Notes under the pieces: generated by a model
Database searches by the model: none
Told to the model about the DNA's origin: nothing
What the model saw: only the letters and a program-made list of their open reading frames with translations
Origin: Parabacteroides distasonis
Lineage (GTDB): Bacteria; Bacteroidota; Bacteroidia; Bacteroidales; Tannerellaceae
DNA length: 64,000 bases
Reading direction: 5' to 3'
Assembly (NCBI GenBank): GCA_021531385.1
Contig: JAFBIR010000002.1
Span: forward strand, 62,001-126,000
Translations under genes and position numbers: made by a program
Part shown: positions 17,454-27,228 of the stretch, one piece after another
Position numbering within the stretch: position 1 is the stretch's first letter
How the letters are laid out: the number at the start of each line of letters is the position of its first letter

Positions 17454-18164
17454 TTAGTTAATCAGCGCATTACGGCCCTTCAATTCCTGTCGGAGTTGGA
17501 GGGCTTTGCCGTTTGTGACCCGATTCATTAACGCCCAGAAGCGGTCGCTGTGGTTCAGCTCGACGGTGTGGCAAAGCTCATGCAGCAAGACGTAGTCGAT
17601 GAGGTGCCAGGGGAGGGTCATCAGCAGGAGGGAGAGGTTGATATGCCTCCGGCTGCTACAACTGCCCCATCGACTACTCGTGTCCTTGATGGTGACACCG
17701 TTGTAATGGAACCCATGCTGGCGGGCGAGTGCCGCCAATCGGTTGGGCAGGCAGCGTTTCGCCTCATGCCGCAAGGCAGCTTTGAGCAGCTGGCGCAGGT
17801 ATTGCTGGGTTTGTTCCTCCTCAAAGCGTGTCTCCCACGGGCAGCTGATCAGCAACTCACCCTCCCGCAAGCTCAGCTGGAAGTGCGGTTGTTGATGGCG
17901 GCAGATCCGCATCTGGAAGGTGGTGCATGACAGTTGGGTGCGCTCATCCCAGATCGCAGGGGCGGGCGAACGCTGGATGGCCGACAGCAACTTTTGCCTG
18001 TTTACCTCGATGAATTGTAAAAGTTCCTTCTCACTACCCGTGGCGGGCAGGTTGGCCCTGATCCTTCCCTGTTTCACAATCAGTTTATAGTGCTTCAAGC
18101 GAGGGGAGCGCCGGATCGTGATAGGCCCCAGTGCGGGATCGTTGATTTGATATTCCTCTGTCAT
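17454..18164 (-). CDS. YgjP-like (DUF45/SprT-type) zinc metallopeptidase
   Basis: The 236-residue protein ends in the domain seen in YgjP and in the peptidase associated with type I restriction systems. Zinc motif HELCH has His195, Glu196 and His199, with the third ligand His205 in HSDRFW. Upstream, DTSSRWGSCSSRRHINLS is the highly conserved YgjP block. No restriction-modification genes lie nearby, so it is the free-standing form. Its physiological substrate is not established. It is divergent from gpmI. Confidence 0.85.
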   Translation of the reverse strand: MTEEYQINDPALGPITIRRSPRLKHYKLIVKQGRIRANLPATGSEKELLQFIEVNRQKLLSAIQRSPAPAIWDERTQLSCTTFQMRICRHQQPHFQLSLREGELLISCPWETRFEEEQTQQYLRQLLKAALRHEAKRCLPNRLAALARQHGFHYNGVTIKDTSSRWGSCSSRRHINLSLLLMTLPWHLIDYVLLHELCHTVELNHSDRFWALMNRVTNGKALQLRQELKGRNALIN

Positions 18165-18210
18165 TTCTTAATTCTATCGTAAGCGCAAAGCGGAAATCAA
18201 GGGAAATCAT

Positions 18211-18218
18211 TATCTTTG
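18211..18218 (+). promoter_or_regulatory. -7 promoter element for gpmI
   Basis: TATCTTTG matches TAnnTTTG exactly, 43 bp before the gpmI start. No TTTG -33 is evident. Confidence 0.65.
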
Positions 18219-18261
18219 CGGCGGTAAAAATAGTAAACATAATCAATTAAGAAATACAATC

Positions 18262-19785
18262 ATGAGCAAAAAAGCGCTTTTAATTATCTGTGATGGTTGG
18301 GGTATTGGCGACAAGGCCAAGGATGATGTAATCTCTTGCACGCCGACTCCCTATTGGGACTCTTTGTTGAAAACCTATCCGAACTCTCAGTTGCAGGCAT
18401 CGGGCGAGAACGTAGGTTTGCCTGATGGCCAGATGGGTAACTCTGAGGTAGGTCACTTGAATATCGGCGCAGGTCGTATCGTTTACCAAGACTTGGTGAA
18501 GATCAACATCGCTTGTCGCCAGAACACGATCTTGGAGAATCCGGAGATCAAACGGGCATATAGCTACGCAAAGGAGAACGGCAAGCAGATCCACTTGATG
18601 GGCTTGGTGTCTGACGGTGGCGTGCACAGCTCTTTGGAGCATCTGTTGAAGCTGACCGACATCGCCAAGGAGTATGGCGTGGAGAAGTGCTTCGTGCATT
18701 GCTTCATGGATGGTCGTGACACGGATCCGAAGAGCGGAAAGGGCTTTATCGAGACATTAGCCAACCATTTGCAGACAACCGGCGGTAAGATCGCTTCGAT
18801 CATTGGTCGTTACTACGCCATGGATCGTGACAAACGTTGGGAGCGTGTGAAAGAGGCTTACGACCTGTTGGTCGAGGGCAAGGGCAAGGCAGCCGAGTGC
18901 ATGGTGAAGGCCATGGAGGAGTCTTACGCGGAGGGCGTGACAGACGAGTTCATCAAGCCGATCGTCCATGTGGAGAATGGCAAGCCGGTAGCTGTCATCG
19001 AAGAGGGCGACGTGGTGATCTTCTTCAACTACCGCAACGACCGTGCGAAGGAGCTGACAATCGTTTTGACACAACAAGATATGCCGGAGGCAGGTATGCA
19101 CACGATCCCCGGTTTGCAATATTTCTGCATGACGCCGTATGACGCCAGCTTCAAGGGCGTGCACATCCTGTTCGACAAGGAGAACGTGGAGAACACGTTG
19201 GGTGAGTACCTCTCCGCACAGGGCAAGAACCAGTTGCACATCGCCGAGACAGAGAAATATGCACACGTTACCTTCTTTTTCAATGGAGGTCGTGAGACAC
19301 CGTATGCGGAGGAGGATCGTATCTTGGTTCCCTCTCCGAAGGTGGCTACCTACGACTTGAAGCCGGAGATGAGTGCTTACGAGGTGAAGGATAAATTGGT
19401 GGCTGCGATCAACGAGCAGAAGTATGACTTCATCGTAGTCAACTATGCGAATGGTGATATGGTCGGCCATACGGGTGTGTATGCCGCTATCGAGAAGGCT
19501 GTGGTTACGATTGACGCTTGCTTGCACGACACGGTGGAGGCAGCGAAGGCCAACGGGTATGAGACCATCATCATCGCCGATCACGGTAATGCCGACCATG
19601 CGATGAACGCCGATGGCACACCGAACACCGCTCACTCCTTGAATCCCGTTCCGTTTGTCTATATCAGCGAGAACAAGGAGGCGAAGGTGGAGAATGGTAT
19701 CTTGGCGGACGTAGCTCCCTCTGTGTTGCACATCATGGGCTTGGAGCAGCCGAAGGAGATGACCGGTAAGAATTTGATTCACTAA
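18262..19785 (+). CDS. gpmI: 2,3-bisphosphoglycerate-independent phosphoglycerate mutase
   Basis: This enzyme interconverts 3- and 2-phosphoglycerate in glycolysis using a bound metal pair. The 507-residue length is standard. The alkaline-phosphatase-type metal ligand Asp11 is in CDGWG, and the phosphorylated serine is Ser61 in [10 protein letters not shown]. Later metal ligands lie in [19 protein letters not shown] and ADHGNAD. Codon use is more biased than in the neighbours, as expected for an abundant glycolytic enzyme. It has its own promoter and is followed by a palindromic repeat that could end transcription. Confidence 0.97.
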   Translation: MSKKALLIICDGWGIGDKAKDDVISCTPTPYWDSLLKTYPNSQLQASGENVGLPDGQMGNSEVGHLNIGAGRIVYQDLVKINIACRQNTILENPEIKRAYSYAKENGKQIHLMGLVSDGGVHSSLEHLLKLTDIAKEYGVEKCFVHCFMDGRDTDPKSGKGFIETLANHLQTTGGKIASIIGRYYAMDRDKRWERVKEAYDLLVEGKGKAAECMVKAMEESYAEGVTDEFIKPIVHVENGKPVAVIEEGDVVIFFNYRNDRAKELTIVLTQQDMPEAGMHTIPGLQYFCMTPYDASFKGVHILFDKENVENTLGEYLSAQGKNQLHIAETEKYAHVTFFFNGGRETPYAEEDRILVPSPKVATYDLKPEMSAYEVKDKLVAAINEQKYDFIVVNYANGDMVGHTGVYAAIEKAVVTIDACLHDTVEAAKANGYETIIIADHGNADHAMNADGTPNTAHSLNPVPFVYISENKEAKVENGILADVAPSVLHIMGLEQPKEMTGKNLIH

Positions 19786-19799
19786 TTAATAATCCTGTT

Positions 19800-19827
19800 G
19801 TAGAGACGTAGCGCGCTACGTCTCTAC
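19800..19827. repeat. Palindromic intergenic repeat, copy 1
   Basis: GTAGAGACGTAGCG-CGCTACGTCTCTAC is a perfect 28-bp palindrome, 14 bp after the gpmI stop. A near-identical element with a 3-base insertion in the loop lies at 62590-62620. It could act as a terminator here, since TTATT follows. Confidence 0.9.
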
Positions 19828-19890
19828 TTATTAATTGGGGATTGTGTCAAGAATGCACTTTGATACGATCCCATTAAATTTAATGATCTT

Positions 19891-20490
19891 GTGTTCCAAA
19901 TAGATGATACGCTCGTCAGTTTAGATGTAGTGGAGCGTTGCTTCCTGTGCAACCTGTCTCATTGCAAGGGTCAATGCTGCGTGGAGGGTGATTCCGGGGC
20001 TCCGTTGGAGGAGGAGGAGTTGCCGAAGCTGCAAGCGGTGTTGCCGCTCATTTGGGATGACCTCTCGCCGGCTGCGCAAGCCATTATCCAGAAGCAAGGT
20101 ATGGCTTATATTGATGAGGAGGGCGACTTGGTGACCTCTATTGTCCATGGCAAGGATTGTGTCTTCACTTGCTATGATGCGGATGGTGTCTGCAAATGTG
20201 CGATCGAGAAGGCATACCGTGAAGGAAAGAGCGATTTCTACAAACCTATCTCCTGCCATCTCTATCCGATAAGAATCACGCAATACCGCGATTTTAAGGC
20301 GGTTAATTACCATCGTTGGGCCGTTTGTAAGGCGGCGGAGCTGTTAGGAGAGCGAGAGAAGCTGCCTGTCTATCGTTTCCTCAAAGAGCCCTTGATTCGT
20401 AAGTTCGGCCAGGAATGGTATGAGGCGTTAGATGAATGCGCACAGGAATGGGAAAAGCAACGCCTTGGTGAAACGCAAAAAAATTCATAG
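19891..20490 (+). CDS. DUF3109 family cysteine-rich protein
   Basis: The 199-residue protein belongs to the DUF3109 family. It is Cys-rich (Cys17, 20, 25, 29, 30 in the N-terminal 30 residues, then CVFTCY, CKCAIE and CHLYP further on), which suggests metal or Fe-S binding. No function has been established. I use GTG at 19891 because MFQIDDTLVSLDV is the family start and no ATG gives it. The stop lies between the two halves of a promoter for the next gene, so the two may be separately controlled. Confidence 0.82.
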   Translation: MFQIDDTLVSLDVVERCFLCNLSHCKGQCCVEGDSGAPLEEEELPKLQAVLPLIWDDLSPAAQAIIQKQGMAYIDEEGDLVTSIVHGKDCVFTCYDADGVCKCAIEKAYREGKSDFYKPISCHLYPIRITQYRDFKAVNYHRWAVCKAAELLGEREKLPVYRFLKEPLIRKFGQEWYEALDECAQEWEKQRLGETQKNS

Positions 20491-20495
20491 CTTTG
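20488..20495 (+). promoter_or_regulatory. -7 promoter element for the DUF4831 gene
   Basis: TAGCTTTG matches TAnnTTTG. It overlaps the end of the DUF3109 gene and lies 23 bp before the next start. CCTTGG at 20463-20468 is a weak -33 about 19-20 bp upstream. Confidence 0.5.
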
Positions 20496-20518
20496 CGCTT
20501 GTTATAAATAAAAAAGGA

Positions 20519-21589
20519 ATGAAGAATCTAATCATCGCAGCTGCTCTGTTGATCGGAATCCCCTTGATGGCTCAAACCAAGGTGGTGAAGAAGAACGCCG
20601 TGAAAGCAAATAATTTTGGAATTACCTATTCGCTGCCGAAGACCTCGTTGGTAGTGGAGGCAGAGGTGACGAAAGTGACCTGCAAGGCAGGACCCTATTA
20701 CCCCTATGCGGAAAAATACCTGGGCGTGAAAGAGGTGATCGAGGAGGATGCTGTCTATTACGAGTTAGGCAAAGTCCGTTTGATCAATCGAGGTCTGCCT
20801 GATCCTGACAATACCTATATCGTGGAGTTCAAGCCGGGCACGGTGGCTCCCTATGCCTACCTGACGGAGGAGGGCTTGCTTTGTTCAATCAACACGGAAT
20901 ATGTACCAGAGGCTGAGCCAACGAAGACGACATCCCCCAAGCAACCTGCGGCAAAGACACCCGCTCCCAGCGCTTCGGTGCTTTCGGAGGAGCTACTGAT
21001 GGCTGGTTCCACCTCACGTCAAGCGGAGGTAGCCGCCAAGCAGATCTATCGCATTCGGGAGAGTCGCTTGGACATCTTGACGGGTGAGGCCGATAATCTT
21101 CCCCCCGATGGCGATGCGATGAAGCTGGTCATTCAGCAGTTGGAGGCGCAGGAGCAGGCCTTGACCAATCTGTTTACCGGCACGACCCAAAAGGAGACAG
21201 ATACCTACGAGGTCAATATCATCCCCGCCGATGAGCTGGAGAAGGAGGTGATCTTCCGTTTCTCCAAGCCGTTGGGCATTGTGGATGCGGACGATCTGGG
21301 CGGTGCCCCTGTCTATATGGATCTGAAAGCGATCGAACGTGCGCCAGCGTTGGAGCCGAAAGAGGCAGAGAAGAAGGAGAAATCGATGAAAGGTATTATC
21401 TATAACGTGCCGGGCAAGGCTCGTATAGAGATCACGATGGGCAAACGGTCGCTCTATAAGGGAGAGGCGCAGATCACGCAGTTTGGCACGCAAGAGGGCT
21501 TGGCTCCCGTGATGTTTGAGGACAAGAAGGCACCCGTGAAGGTGACGTTCTATCCGGAAACAGGCGCGATCAAGCAGATCATCCAATAA
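20519..21589 (+). CDS. DUF4831 family exported protein
   Basis: I start at the ATG at 20519, which gives a clean signal peptide (MKNLIIAAALLIGIPLMAQ). The in-frame extension to 20432 lies inside the preceding gene and upstream of the promoter. The mature part of this 356-residue protein is of the Bacteroidales DUF4831 type, with no known function. Visible features are a beta-rich N-terminal part (TYSLPKTSLVVEAEVTK), a Pro/Thr/Lys linker near residues 137-158 and a C-terminal beta-rich half. It probably resides in the periplasm or on the outer membrane. Confidence 0.8.
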   Translation: MKNLIIAAALLIGIPLMAQTKVVKKNAVKANNFGITYSLPKTSLVVEAEVTKVTCKAGPYYPYAEKYLGVKEVIEEDAVYYELGKVRLINRGLPDPDNTYIVEFKPGTVAPYAYLTEEGLLCSINTEYVPEAEPTKTTSPKQPAAKTPAPSASVLSEELLMAGSTSRQAEVAAKQIYRIRESRLDILTGEADNLPPDGDAMKLVIQQLEAQEQALTNLFTGTTQKETDTYEVNIIPADELEKEVIFRFSKPLGIVDADDLGGAPVYMDLKAIERAPALEPKEAEKKEKSMKGIIYNVPGKARIEITMGKRSLYKGEAQITQFGTQEGLAPVMFEDKKAPVKVTFYPETGAIKQIIQ

Positions 21590-21637
21590 CAAACGGAATT
21601 ATCATTTATTACTAACAACTAATATTCTCTAAAACAC

Positions 21638-23137
21638 ATGTTTGAAGGACAACCTAAAGGACTTTGGTCGTTGGCTTTGGCCAACACGGGCGAGCGTTTT
21701 GGTTACTACACCATGCTTGCGGTATTTGCGCTGTTTCTCGGTGAGAACTTTGGCTTTGAGGCCGGAGTAGCTTCTGAGATCTACACTTGGTTTTTGACAC
21801 TGGTCTATTTCTTGCCGCTCTTCGGTGGTATGGCTGCGGATAAGTGGGGTTATTCCCGCATGGTGGTGATCGGTATCTTTATTATGTTCGCAGGTTACTT
21901 CCTGCTCGCTATCCCCTTGGGTAGTGGAACGGTGGCTGTCATTGCGATGGGTGCGGCCTTACTCTTGGTCAGCATGGGTACCGGTATGTTTAAAGGTAAT
22001 TTGCAGGTGATGGTCGGCAACCTCTACAACGATCCGAAGTATGCGGATAAGCGTGATGCGGGCTTCTCTTTGTTCTACATGTTGATCAACGTAGGTGCCT
22101 TGTTCGCTCCGACGGCTGCGATCAAATCCATGGAATGGGCGCAGAATAGCTTGGGTTACTCCAAGGCCGATTCTTATCACTTCGCTTTTGCGGTGGCTTG
22201 TATCTCCGTGATCGCCAGCATCTGTATCTATAACTTAGGTAAATCTACCTTTGCGCAAGTGCTTGCGGTGAAGAAGGAGAAGAAGGCGGATGCGAAACCC
22301 GTCGAGGAGATGTCGCCTGCTGAAACCCGTGAGCGTATCGTTTGCTTGCTGTTGGTATTCGCTGTGGTGATCTTCTTCTGGATGGCTTTCCATCAGAATG
22401 GTTTGACCTTGACCTGGTTCGCCGACGAGTTCACGGCTACGAAGTCTTCAGGCATCGAGTCGATGCAGTTCGATGTGACCAACTTGGTGGCTTGCATCTT
22501 CTTGGTGTATGGTTTGTTCGGTGTGTTCCAGAGTACGACCTCCAAGGCGAAGGGCATCTATGCCGTGGTGATCGCCGCGGGTGTGGCTATCTTGGGTTAT
22601 AACTATGCGAACTTAGCTCCCGAGGTATCGTTGTCTGCTCCGATCTTCCAGCAGTTCAACGCCTGCTTCGTGGTGATGTTGACACCGGTCAGCATCGCAT
22701 TGTTCGGTTGGTTGGCCAAGAAGGGCAAAGAGCCAAAGGCGCCGGTGAAGATTGGTTTGGGTATGTTGGTGGCTGCGGCGGCTTACTTGCTGATGACCGT
22801 TTCTTGTATCGGTTTGCCCGCTTCTGATCACCCCAACCATGTGGCTGATGTCACTCCGAACCTGTTGGTATCTACCTATTTGGTGTTGACTTTCGCAGAG
22901 TTGCTGCTCTCACCGATCGGTATCTCTTTGGTGACGAAGGTGGCTCCTCCGAAGTATCAAGGTATGATGATGGGTGCGTGGTTCGTGGCTACGGCATTGG
23001 GTAACAAGTTAGTGTCTATCCCGGGTCACATGTGGGATATGGACCTCACGATTGTTTGGGGTACGTTGATGTGCATCTGCGTGGTAGCGGCACTGTTCAT
23101 CTTTGCCATCATCAAGAAGTTGAACAAGGTTTGTTAA
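21638..23137 (+). CDS. Proton-dependent oligopeptide transporter (POT/PTR2 family)
   Basis: This 499-residue major-facilitator protein imports di- and tripeptides with protons. The N-terminal ANTGERFGYYTMLAVFALFL holds the ExxERFxYY-like motif of the POT family in shortened form. FKGNLQVMVGNLY in helix 4 is the second family signature. About 12-14 membrane helices are visible, with a Lys-rich cytoplasmic loop near residue 215 (VKKEKKADAKP). The gene is strongly codon-biased and probably well expressed. It is monocistronic or paired with the small gene 23 bp downstream. Confidence 0.9.
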   Translation: MFEGQPKGLWSLALANTGERFGYYTMLAVFALFLGENFGFEAGVASEIYTWFLTLVYFLPLFGGMAADKWGYSRMVVIGIFIMFAGYFLLAIPLGSGTVAVIAMGAALLLVSMGTGMFKGNLQVMVGNLYNDPKYADKRDAGFSLFYMLINVGALFAPTAAIKSMEWAQNSLGYSKADSYHFAFAVACISVIASICIYNLGKSTFAQVLAVKKEKKADAKPVEEMSPAETRERIVCLLLVFAVVIFFWMAFHQNGLTLTWFADEFTATKSSGIESMQFDVTNLVACIFLVYGLFGVFQSTTSKAKGIYAVVIAAGVAILGYNYANLAPEVSLSAPIFQQFNACFVVMLTPVSIALFGWLAKKGKEPKAPVKIGLGMLVAAAAYLLMTVSCIGLPASDHPNHVADVTPNLLVSTYLVLTFAELLLSPIGISLVTKVAPPKYQGMMMGAWFVATALGNKLVSIPGHMWDMDLTIVWGTLMCICVVAALFIFAIIKKLNKVC

Positions 23138-23160
23138 TACGTAAAAAGGATAGCTGAAGG

Positions 23161-23565
23161 ATGAATCGACCTACCTCTCTTGCCGAGCATCGCCCTGTGC
23201 GATCTGTGCTCCGTTTCCGTAGATGGAGCCGGAAGGGGTATGCGGCGTTCGTCAGCTTGCGACATACGGTGACGATCGGTCAGTTGGCGATTGCCTTGGC
23301 CGACCGTTTCCAGCAAAAGCATGGTGCTCTCCATGCGGGGATTCTCCGTTTGTGTGAAACCGTTGGGAGAGTGACACACGACACAGAAGCCGACGAATGG
23401 CTGTGGGAGAACGAGAATGAGCTTCTCTTAGGGGCGGTGAACGGCTTGCTGTGTGCGGCTTTGCCAAGCGATGAGGTGGCACATCCGGTGACGGATGCGC
23501 CCTATAAGTATAATAGGTATAGAAAGGCGAGAGAGGTCCTCATGGATCTTTCCCGCCTTTTTTAG
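23161..23565 (+). CDS. Small conserved-looking protein with an RFRRWSRKGYAAF motif
   Basis: I cannot assign a function to this 134-residue protein. The N-terminal 50 residues are basic and have a recognisable pattern (PVRSVLRFRRWSRKGYAAF, then TIGQLAIAL), which I recall from small uncharacterised Bacteroidales proteins. The rest is acidic (DTEADEWLWENENELLLG) and ends in a basic helix. It has no signal peptide or membrane segment. The last 14 codons double as a terminator stem, which supports this being the true end of the gene. It lies 23 bp after the peptide transporter and 27 bp before bioB. Confidence 0.6.
   Translation: MNRPTSLAEHRPVRSVLRFRRWSRKGYAAFVSLRHTVTIGQLAIALADRFQQKHGALHAGILRLCETVGRVTHDTEADEWLWENENELLLGAVNGLLCAALPSDEVAHPVTDAPYKYNRYRKAREVLMDLSRLF
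23523..23562 (+). terminator. Terminator inside the 3' end of the small gene, before bioB
   Basis: AAAGGCGAGAGAG and CTTTCCCGCCTTT pair at 12 of 13 positions, followed by a run of T that runs into the TAG stop. It separates the peptide-transporter unit from the biotin genes. Confidence 0.75.
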
Positions 23566-23592
23566 TGGGAAAAAGAGTAGATTTATAAAATC

Positions 23593-24576
23593 ATGTCCAT
23601 TCAAGAAATAACAACAAACTTGATGCAAGGCGGTCAGCTCTCTGCGGAGGAGGCCTTGCGGTTGGCGAACGACCCGGATAAGGAGGCGCTTTATGAGGCG
23701 GCTCATCAGGTGACTTGCCATTTCATGGGGAATAGGTTCGATACCTGTTCGATTATCAATGCCAAGAGCGGTAATTGTAGTGAGGATTGTAAGTGGTGTG
23801 CGCAGTCGGGGCATTATGCGACGAATGTGCAGCTCTATCCCTTGCTCCCGGCGACGGAGTGTGTGCGCCATGCGGTATATAACCGTAAGCAGGGCATTGG
23901 CCGTTTTGCGTTGGTGACTAGTGGTAAGCGTGTATCCGATAAGGAGATGCGTCAGATCACCGACACCGTGCGAACCATCAAGCAGCAGACAGACATCAAA
24001 TGCTGTGCCTCGATGGGGTTGCTGACGAGGGAGCAGTTGCAGCAGCTGTTTGACAGTGGAGTGGAGAACTACCACTGCAACATCGAGACAGCTCCCTCTT
24101 ACTTTGGTCAGCTTTGCACCACCCATACCATCGCGCAAAAGATGGAGACGATCTGTATGGCGCGGGAGATTGGGTTCCGCATCTGCTGTGGCGGTATCGT
24201 CGGCATGGGGGAAACGATGGCTCAACGCATCGAGATGGCCTGCTTCCTGCGGGAGAACGAGATCCATTCCATCCCTATCAACCTGCTGCATCCCATTGTG
24301 GGCACCCCTTTGCAAGAGACGCCTGCGTTGAGCGAGGAGGAGTGGCTGACCACGATCGCCCTCTTCCGCTTGATCAATCCGACAGCTTATTTGCGCTTCT
24401 CTGGTGGACGGGCGCAGATCAACGAGGCGTTGCAGCGCAAGTCGCTCTATGTGGGCATCAATGCGGCGATCATTGGCGACCTGCTGACGACTATCGGTAG
24501 CAAGGCGGAGGAGGATAAACGGCTCTTCACGGAGATGGGCTATTCATTAACTGAACAAACAGATTGGGTAGGATGA
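23593..24576 (+). CDS. bioB: Biotin synthase
   Basis: This radical SAM enzyme inserts sulfur into dethiobiotin, the last step of biotin synthesis. In the 327-residue protein the SAM [4Fe-4S] cluster cysteines are Cys62, Cys66 and Cys69 (CSEDCKWC). The YNxxT-type region is [10 protein letters not shown], and the Arg ligand of the second cluster is expected in the C-terminal LRFSGGRAQ. The stop overlaps the bioA start by 4 bp (ATGA), so the two are co-translated. Confidence 0.97.
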   Translation: MSIQEITTNLMQGGQLSAEEALRLANDPDKEALYEAAHQVTCHFMGNRFDTCSIINAKSGNCSEDCKWCAQSGHYATNVQLYPLLPATECVRHAVYNRKQGIGRFALVTSGKRVSDKEMRQITDTVRTIKQQTDIKCCASMGLLTREQLQQLFDSGVENYHCNIETAPSYFGQLCTTHTIAQKMETICMAREIGFRICCGGIVGMGETMAQRIEMACFLRENEIHSIPINLLHPIVGTPLQETPALSEEEWLTTIALFRLINPTAYLRFSGGRAQINEALQRKSLYVGINAAIIGDLLTTIGSKAEEDKRLFTEMGYSLTEQTDWVG

Positions 24577-25850
24577 ACACGACGGAATTATTGCAATTTG
24601 ATCGGGATCACTTGTGGCATCCCTACACCTCGACGATTGATCCGCTGCCAGTTTATCCCGTGGCGAAGGCTGAGGGGGTGACGATCACCTTGACAGATGG
24701 CACAGAGCTGATTGATGGGATGTCTTCCTGGTGGGCAGCGGTGCATGGGTATAATCACCCCGTGCTCAATGAGGCGGCCAAGGCTCAATTGGAGAAGATG
24801 AGCCACATCATGTTCGGGGGCTTTACCCATGAACCTGCCGTGGAGCTGGGTGCGAAGCTGCTGCCCCTGTTGCCGCCCTCGATGGATAAGATCTTCTATG
24901 CCGATAGCGGCTCTGTGGCGGTAGAGGTAGCGATGAAGATGGCCATTCAGTATTGGCAATCGCAGGGGAAGACAGAGAAACATCGTTTTGCGACGATCCG
25001 CAGCGGGTATCATGGTGATACATGGCATGCCATGTCTGTTTGCGATCCTGTCACCGGGATGCACGGCCTGTTTGCGGGAAGTCTGCCGGTGCAATACTTC
25101 TTGCCACAACCTGCCGTGAAGTTCGCCGAACCTTGGCAGGAGGAGGCGATCCGTCCGTTGGAGGATCTGCTGAAGCAGGAGGGAGACAAGATCGCTGCGT
25201 TGATCTTGGAGCCGATCGTGCAGGGTGCCGGAGGCATGTATTTCTATTCGCCCACCTACTTGGTGCGGGCACGTGCCCTGTGCGAGCAATACCATGTGCT
25301 GCTGATCTTTGATGAGATCGCGACGGGCTTCGGGCGTACCGGCAAGCTCTTCGCTTGGGAACATGCGGGTGTGGAGCCAGACATCATGTGCATCGGTAAG
25401 GCATTGACTGGAGGCTATTTGACGCTCTCCGCCACCATCACCACCCAACCCATAGCCGACACGATCTGTGGCGGAGAGGCGGGCTGCTTCATGCATGGCC
25501 CTACCTTCATGGGTAATCCGTTGGCTTGTGCCATTGCTTCCGCTTCCGTCTCTCTCTTGATAGAAAGCGATTGGCAAGCCAATGTGCGGCGCATCGAACA
25601 GCAATTAAAAGCGGAGTTGGCACCTGCTGCGGCCTTGCCATCCGTGGCTGAGGTGCGTGTCTTAGGTGCGATAGGTGTCTTGGAGATGCGTGAGCCGGTG
25701 AACATGGCTCGTCTGCAGAAACGGTTTGTGCAGGAGGGAATCTGGGTGCGGCCTTTCGGTAAGTTGGTTTATCTGATGCCTCCCTTCATTATCCGTCCCG
25801 ATCAGCTGACGAAATTGACGAGCGGTTTGCTTCGGGTGCTCAGCGATTAG
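24573..25850 (+). CDS. bioA: Adenosylmethionine-8-amino-7-oxononanoate aminotransferase
   Basis: BioA is a PLP enzyme that converts KAPA to DAPA using S-adenosylmethionine as amino donor. I start at ATG 24573 ([20 protein letters not shown]), which overlaps the bioB stop; an ATG nine bases earlier adds three residues inside bioB. In 425 residues the substrate-side motif [13 protein letters not shown] (51-63), [12 protein letters not shown] (246-257) and the PLP lysine Lys276 (IGKALTGG) are all present. The 226-bp gap before bioF holds palindromes and may contain a second promoter. Confidence 0.96.
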   Translation: MNTTELLQFDRDHLWHPYTSTIDPLPVYPVAKAEGVTITLTDGTELIDGMSSWWAAVHGYNHPVLNEAAKAQLEKMSHIMFGGFTHEPAVELGAKLLPLLPPSMDKIFYADSGSVAVEVAMKMAIQYWQSQGKTEKHRFATIRSGYHGDTWHAMSVCDPVTGMHGLFAGSLPVQYFLPQPAVKFAEPWQEEAIRPLEDLLKQEGDKIAALILEPIVQGAGGMYFYSPTYLVRARALCEQYHVLLIFDEIATGFGRTGKLFAWEHAGVEPDIMCIGKALTGGYLTLSATITTQPIADTICGGEAGCFMHGPTFMGNPLACAIASASVSLLIESDWQANVRRIEQQLKAELAPAAALPSVAEVRVLGAIGVLEMREPVNMARLQKRFVQEGIWVRPFGKLVYLMPPFIIRPDQLTKLTSGLLRVLSD

Positions 25851-25929
25851 GCAACGAATGTTCGGTCAATAGGCAGGAACTGGTTTCGGAGTAGGCATAG
25901 AAAAGGCAAGCATACGTTATGAAATCTTC

Positions 25930-26009
25930 GTTCGGCTGAGTTGAACGGCCGTTCCACTGTGCTGAACGTACATCCGACTGAGCCGAACGGCCGTTCCGAA
26001 CAGTGGAAC
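25930..26009. repeat. Palindrome cluster between bioA and bioF
   Basis: The perfect palindrome GAACGGCCGTTC occurs at 25943-25954 and again at 25985-25996, exactly 42 bp apart. Two further arm pairs interlock: GTTCGGCT (25930-25937) with AGCCGAAC (25981-25988), and GTTCCACTGT (25951-25960) with ACAGTGGAAC (26000-26009). Interlocking arms allow two alternative RNA folds. It could be a repeat element, an RNA structure controlling bioFGCD, or an operator region. Confidence 0.8.
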
Positions 26010-26076
26010 GAACATTTCAATACGGATGCAAGAGATTTTAGAAAAGAGAAGAGGATTGAAACAAGTATAAGAAACG

Positions 26077-27228
26077 ATGAATTATCAAACGATATTGAGT
26101 GAGTTGGAGGCTTCGGGCAATCTGAGGCGATTGCCTGAAGTCACACATGAGGGGCGATGGATCGAGCGAGAAGGGCAGCGGATGCTCAATCTCTCCTCCA
26201 ACGACTACTTGGGGTTAGCGACCCGTTCTGACCTGCAAGCGGAGTTCTTGGCGAGTGAGGCGGTACGGCGTTGGCCACTCTCCTCCTCCAGCTCTCGCCT
26301 CTTGACGGGCAACTTTACGGTTTATACGGCCTTGGAGCAGCGCATCGCACGGGACTTTGGGCGAGAGGCGGCCCTACTCTTTAACAGCGGCTACCATGCC
26401 AACACCGGCATCTTACCGGCTTTGGCGGATAAACAGACCCTGATCTTGGCGGATAAGTTGGTGCACGCCAGTTTGATTGATGGCATTCGGTTAGGAGAGG
26501 CACCCTTCTCCCGCTATCGGCACAACGATTATACGCAGTTGGAGCGTCTGTTGGCCAAAAATGCTTCGACCTACGAGACCATCATTGTGGTGACAGAGAG
26601 TGTCTTTAGCATGGATGGCGACGTGGCGGATCTGCCTCGCTTGGTCGCTTTGAAGCGGCAATACCCCAACGTGATGCTCTACGTGGATGAGGCACATGCC
26701 ATTGGTGTGCGAGGTGAACGTGGTTTGGGTGTGGCAGAGGAGTGTGGCTGCATGGAGCAGATCGACCTCCTGGTCGGCACCTTTGGCAAGGCATTGGCCT
26801 CGATGGGGGCTTATGTGGTTTGCAGCGAGGTGATTCGTAGCTACTTGATCAACAAGATGCGTCCACTGATTTTCAGCACGGCCTTGCCCCCTTTGCAGAT
26901 CGCATGGACGCAGTTCCTGTGGGAACGGTTGCCTGACTGGCAAGCCGAACGGGAGCAGCTACGCACACAAAGTCGTCGGTTGGCAGCGGCATTGCGGGGA
27001 AGAGGTGGTGAGATTAGCGACAGTCATATCGTGCCCTTTATCGTGGGGGATAGTCGAGATTGTGTCTTGACGGCGGAGCAGTTGCAGCGCAAAGGCTTCT
27101 ATTGCTTGCCGGTTCGTCCGCCTACGGTGCCACAAGGCACTTCACGCATCCGTTTCTCCTTGACGGCGGCTATCCAGCCGGAAGAGATAGATCGGTTAAT
27201 CCAAGTGATTGGGGAGGAGCGCTCATGA
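26077..27228 (+). CDS. bioF: 8-amino-7-oxononanoate synthase
   Basis: BioF condenses pimeloyl-ACP with L-alanine to give KAPA. It is an alpha-oxoamine synthase of 383 residues. LSSNDYLGLATR (39-50), GYHANTGILPAL (105-116), DEAHAIGVRGERG (204-216) and the PLP lysine Lys238 in GTFGKALAS are all in place. Among the related enzymes (KBL, ALAS, SPT) the biotin context decides. The start ATG at 26077 gives the expected N-terminus. The stop overlaps bioG (ATGA). Confidence 0.95.
   Translation: MNYQTILSELEASGNLRRLPEVTHEGRWIEREGQRMLNLSSNDYLGLATRSDLQAEFLASEAVRRWPLSSSSSRLLTGNFTVYTALEQRIARDFGREAALLFNSGYHANTGILPALADKQTLILADKLVHASLIDGIRLGEAPFSRYRHNDYTQLERLLAKNASTYETIIVVTESVFSMDGDVADLPRLVALKRQYPNVMLYVDEAHAIGVRGERGLGVAEECGCMEQIDLLVGTFGKALASMGAYVVCSEVIRSYLINKMRPLIFSTALPPLQIAWTQFLWERLPDWQAEREQLRTQSRRLAAALRGRGGEISDSHIVPFIVGDSRDCVLTAEQLQRKGFYCLPVRPPTVPQGTSRIRFSLTAAIQPEEIDRLIQVIGEERS

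Noticed and set aside
17454-18164. Part of a type I restriction-modification locus (YgjP-like peptidases often accompany these)
   Set aside because: No hsdR, hsdM or hsdS gene lies on either side.
18757-19782. 341-codon antisense frame opposite gpmI
   Set aside because: It is a product of the strong codon bias of gpmI. The His/Leu-rich translation has no family.
20432-20518. N-terminal extension of the DUF4831 protein
   Set aside because: It lies inside the preceding gene and upstream of the TAGCTTTG promoter, and it would bury the signal peptide.
24588-25604. 338-codon antisense frame opposite bioA
   Set aside because: bioA is unambiguous on the plus strand. The reverse translation is low in complexity.
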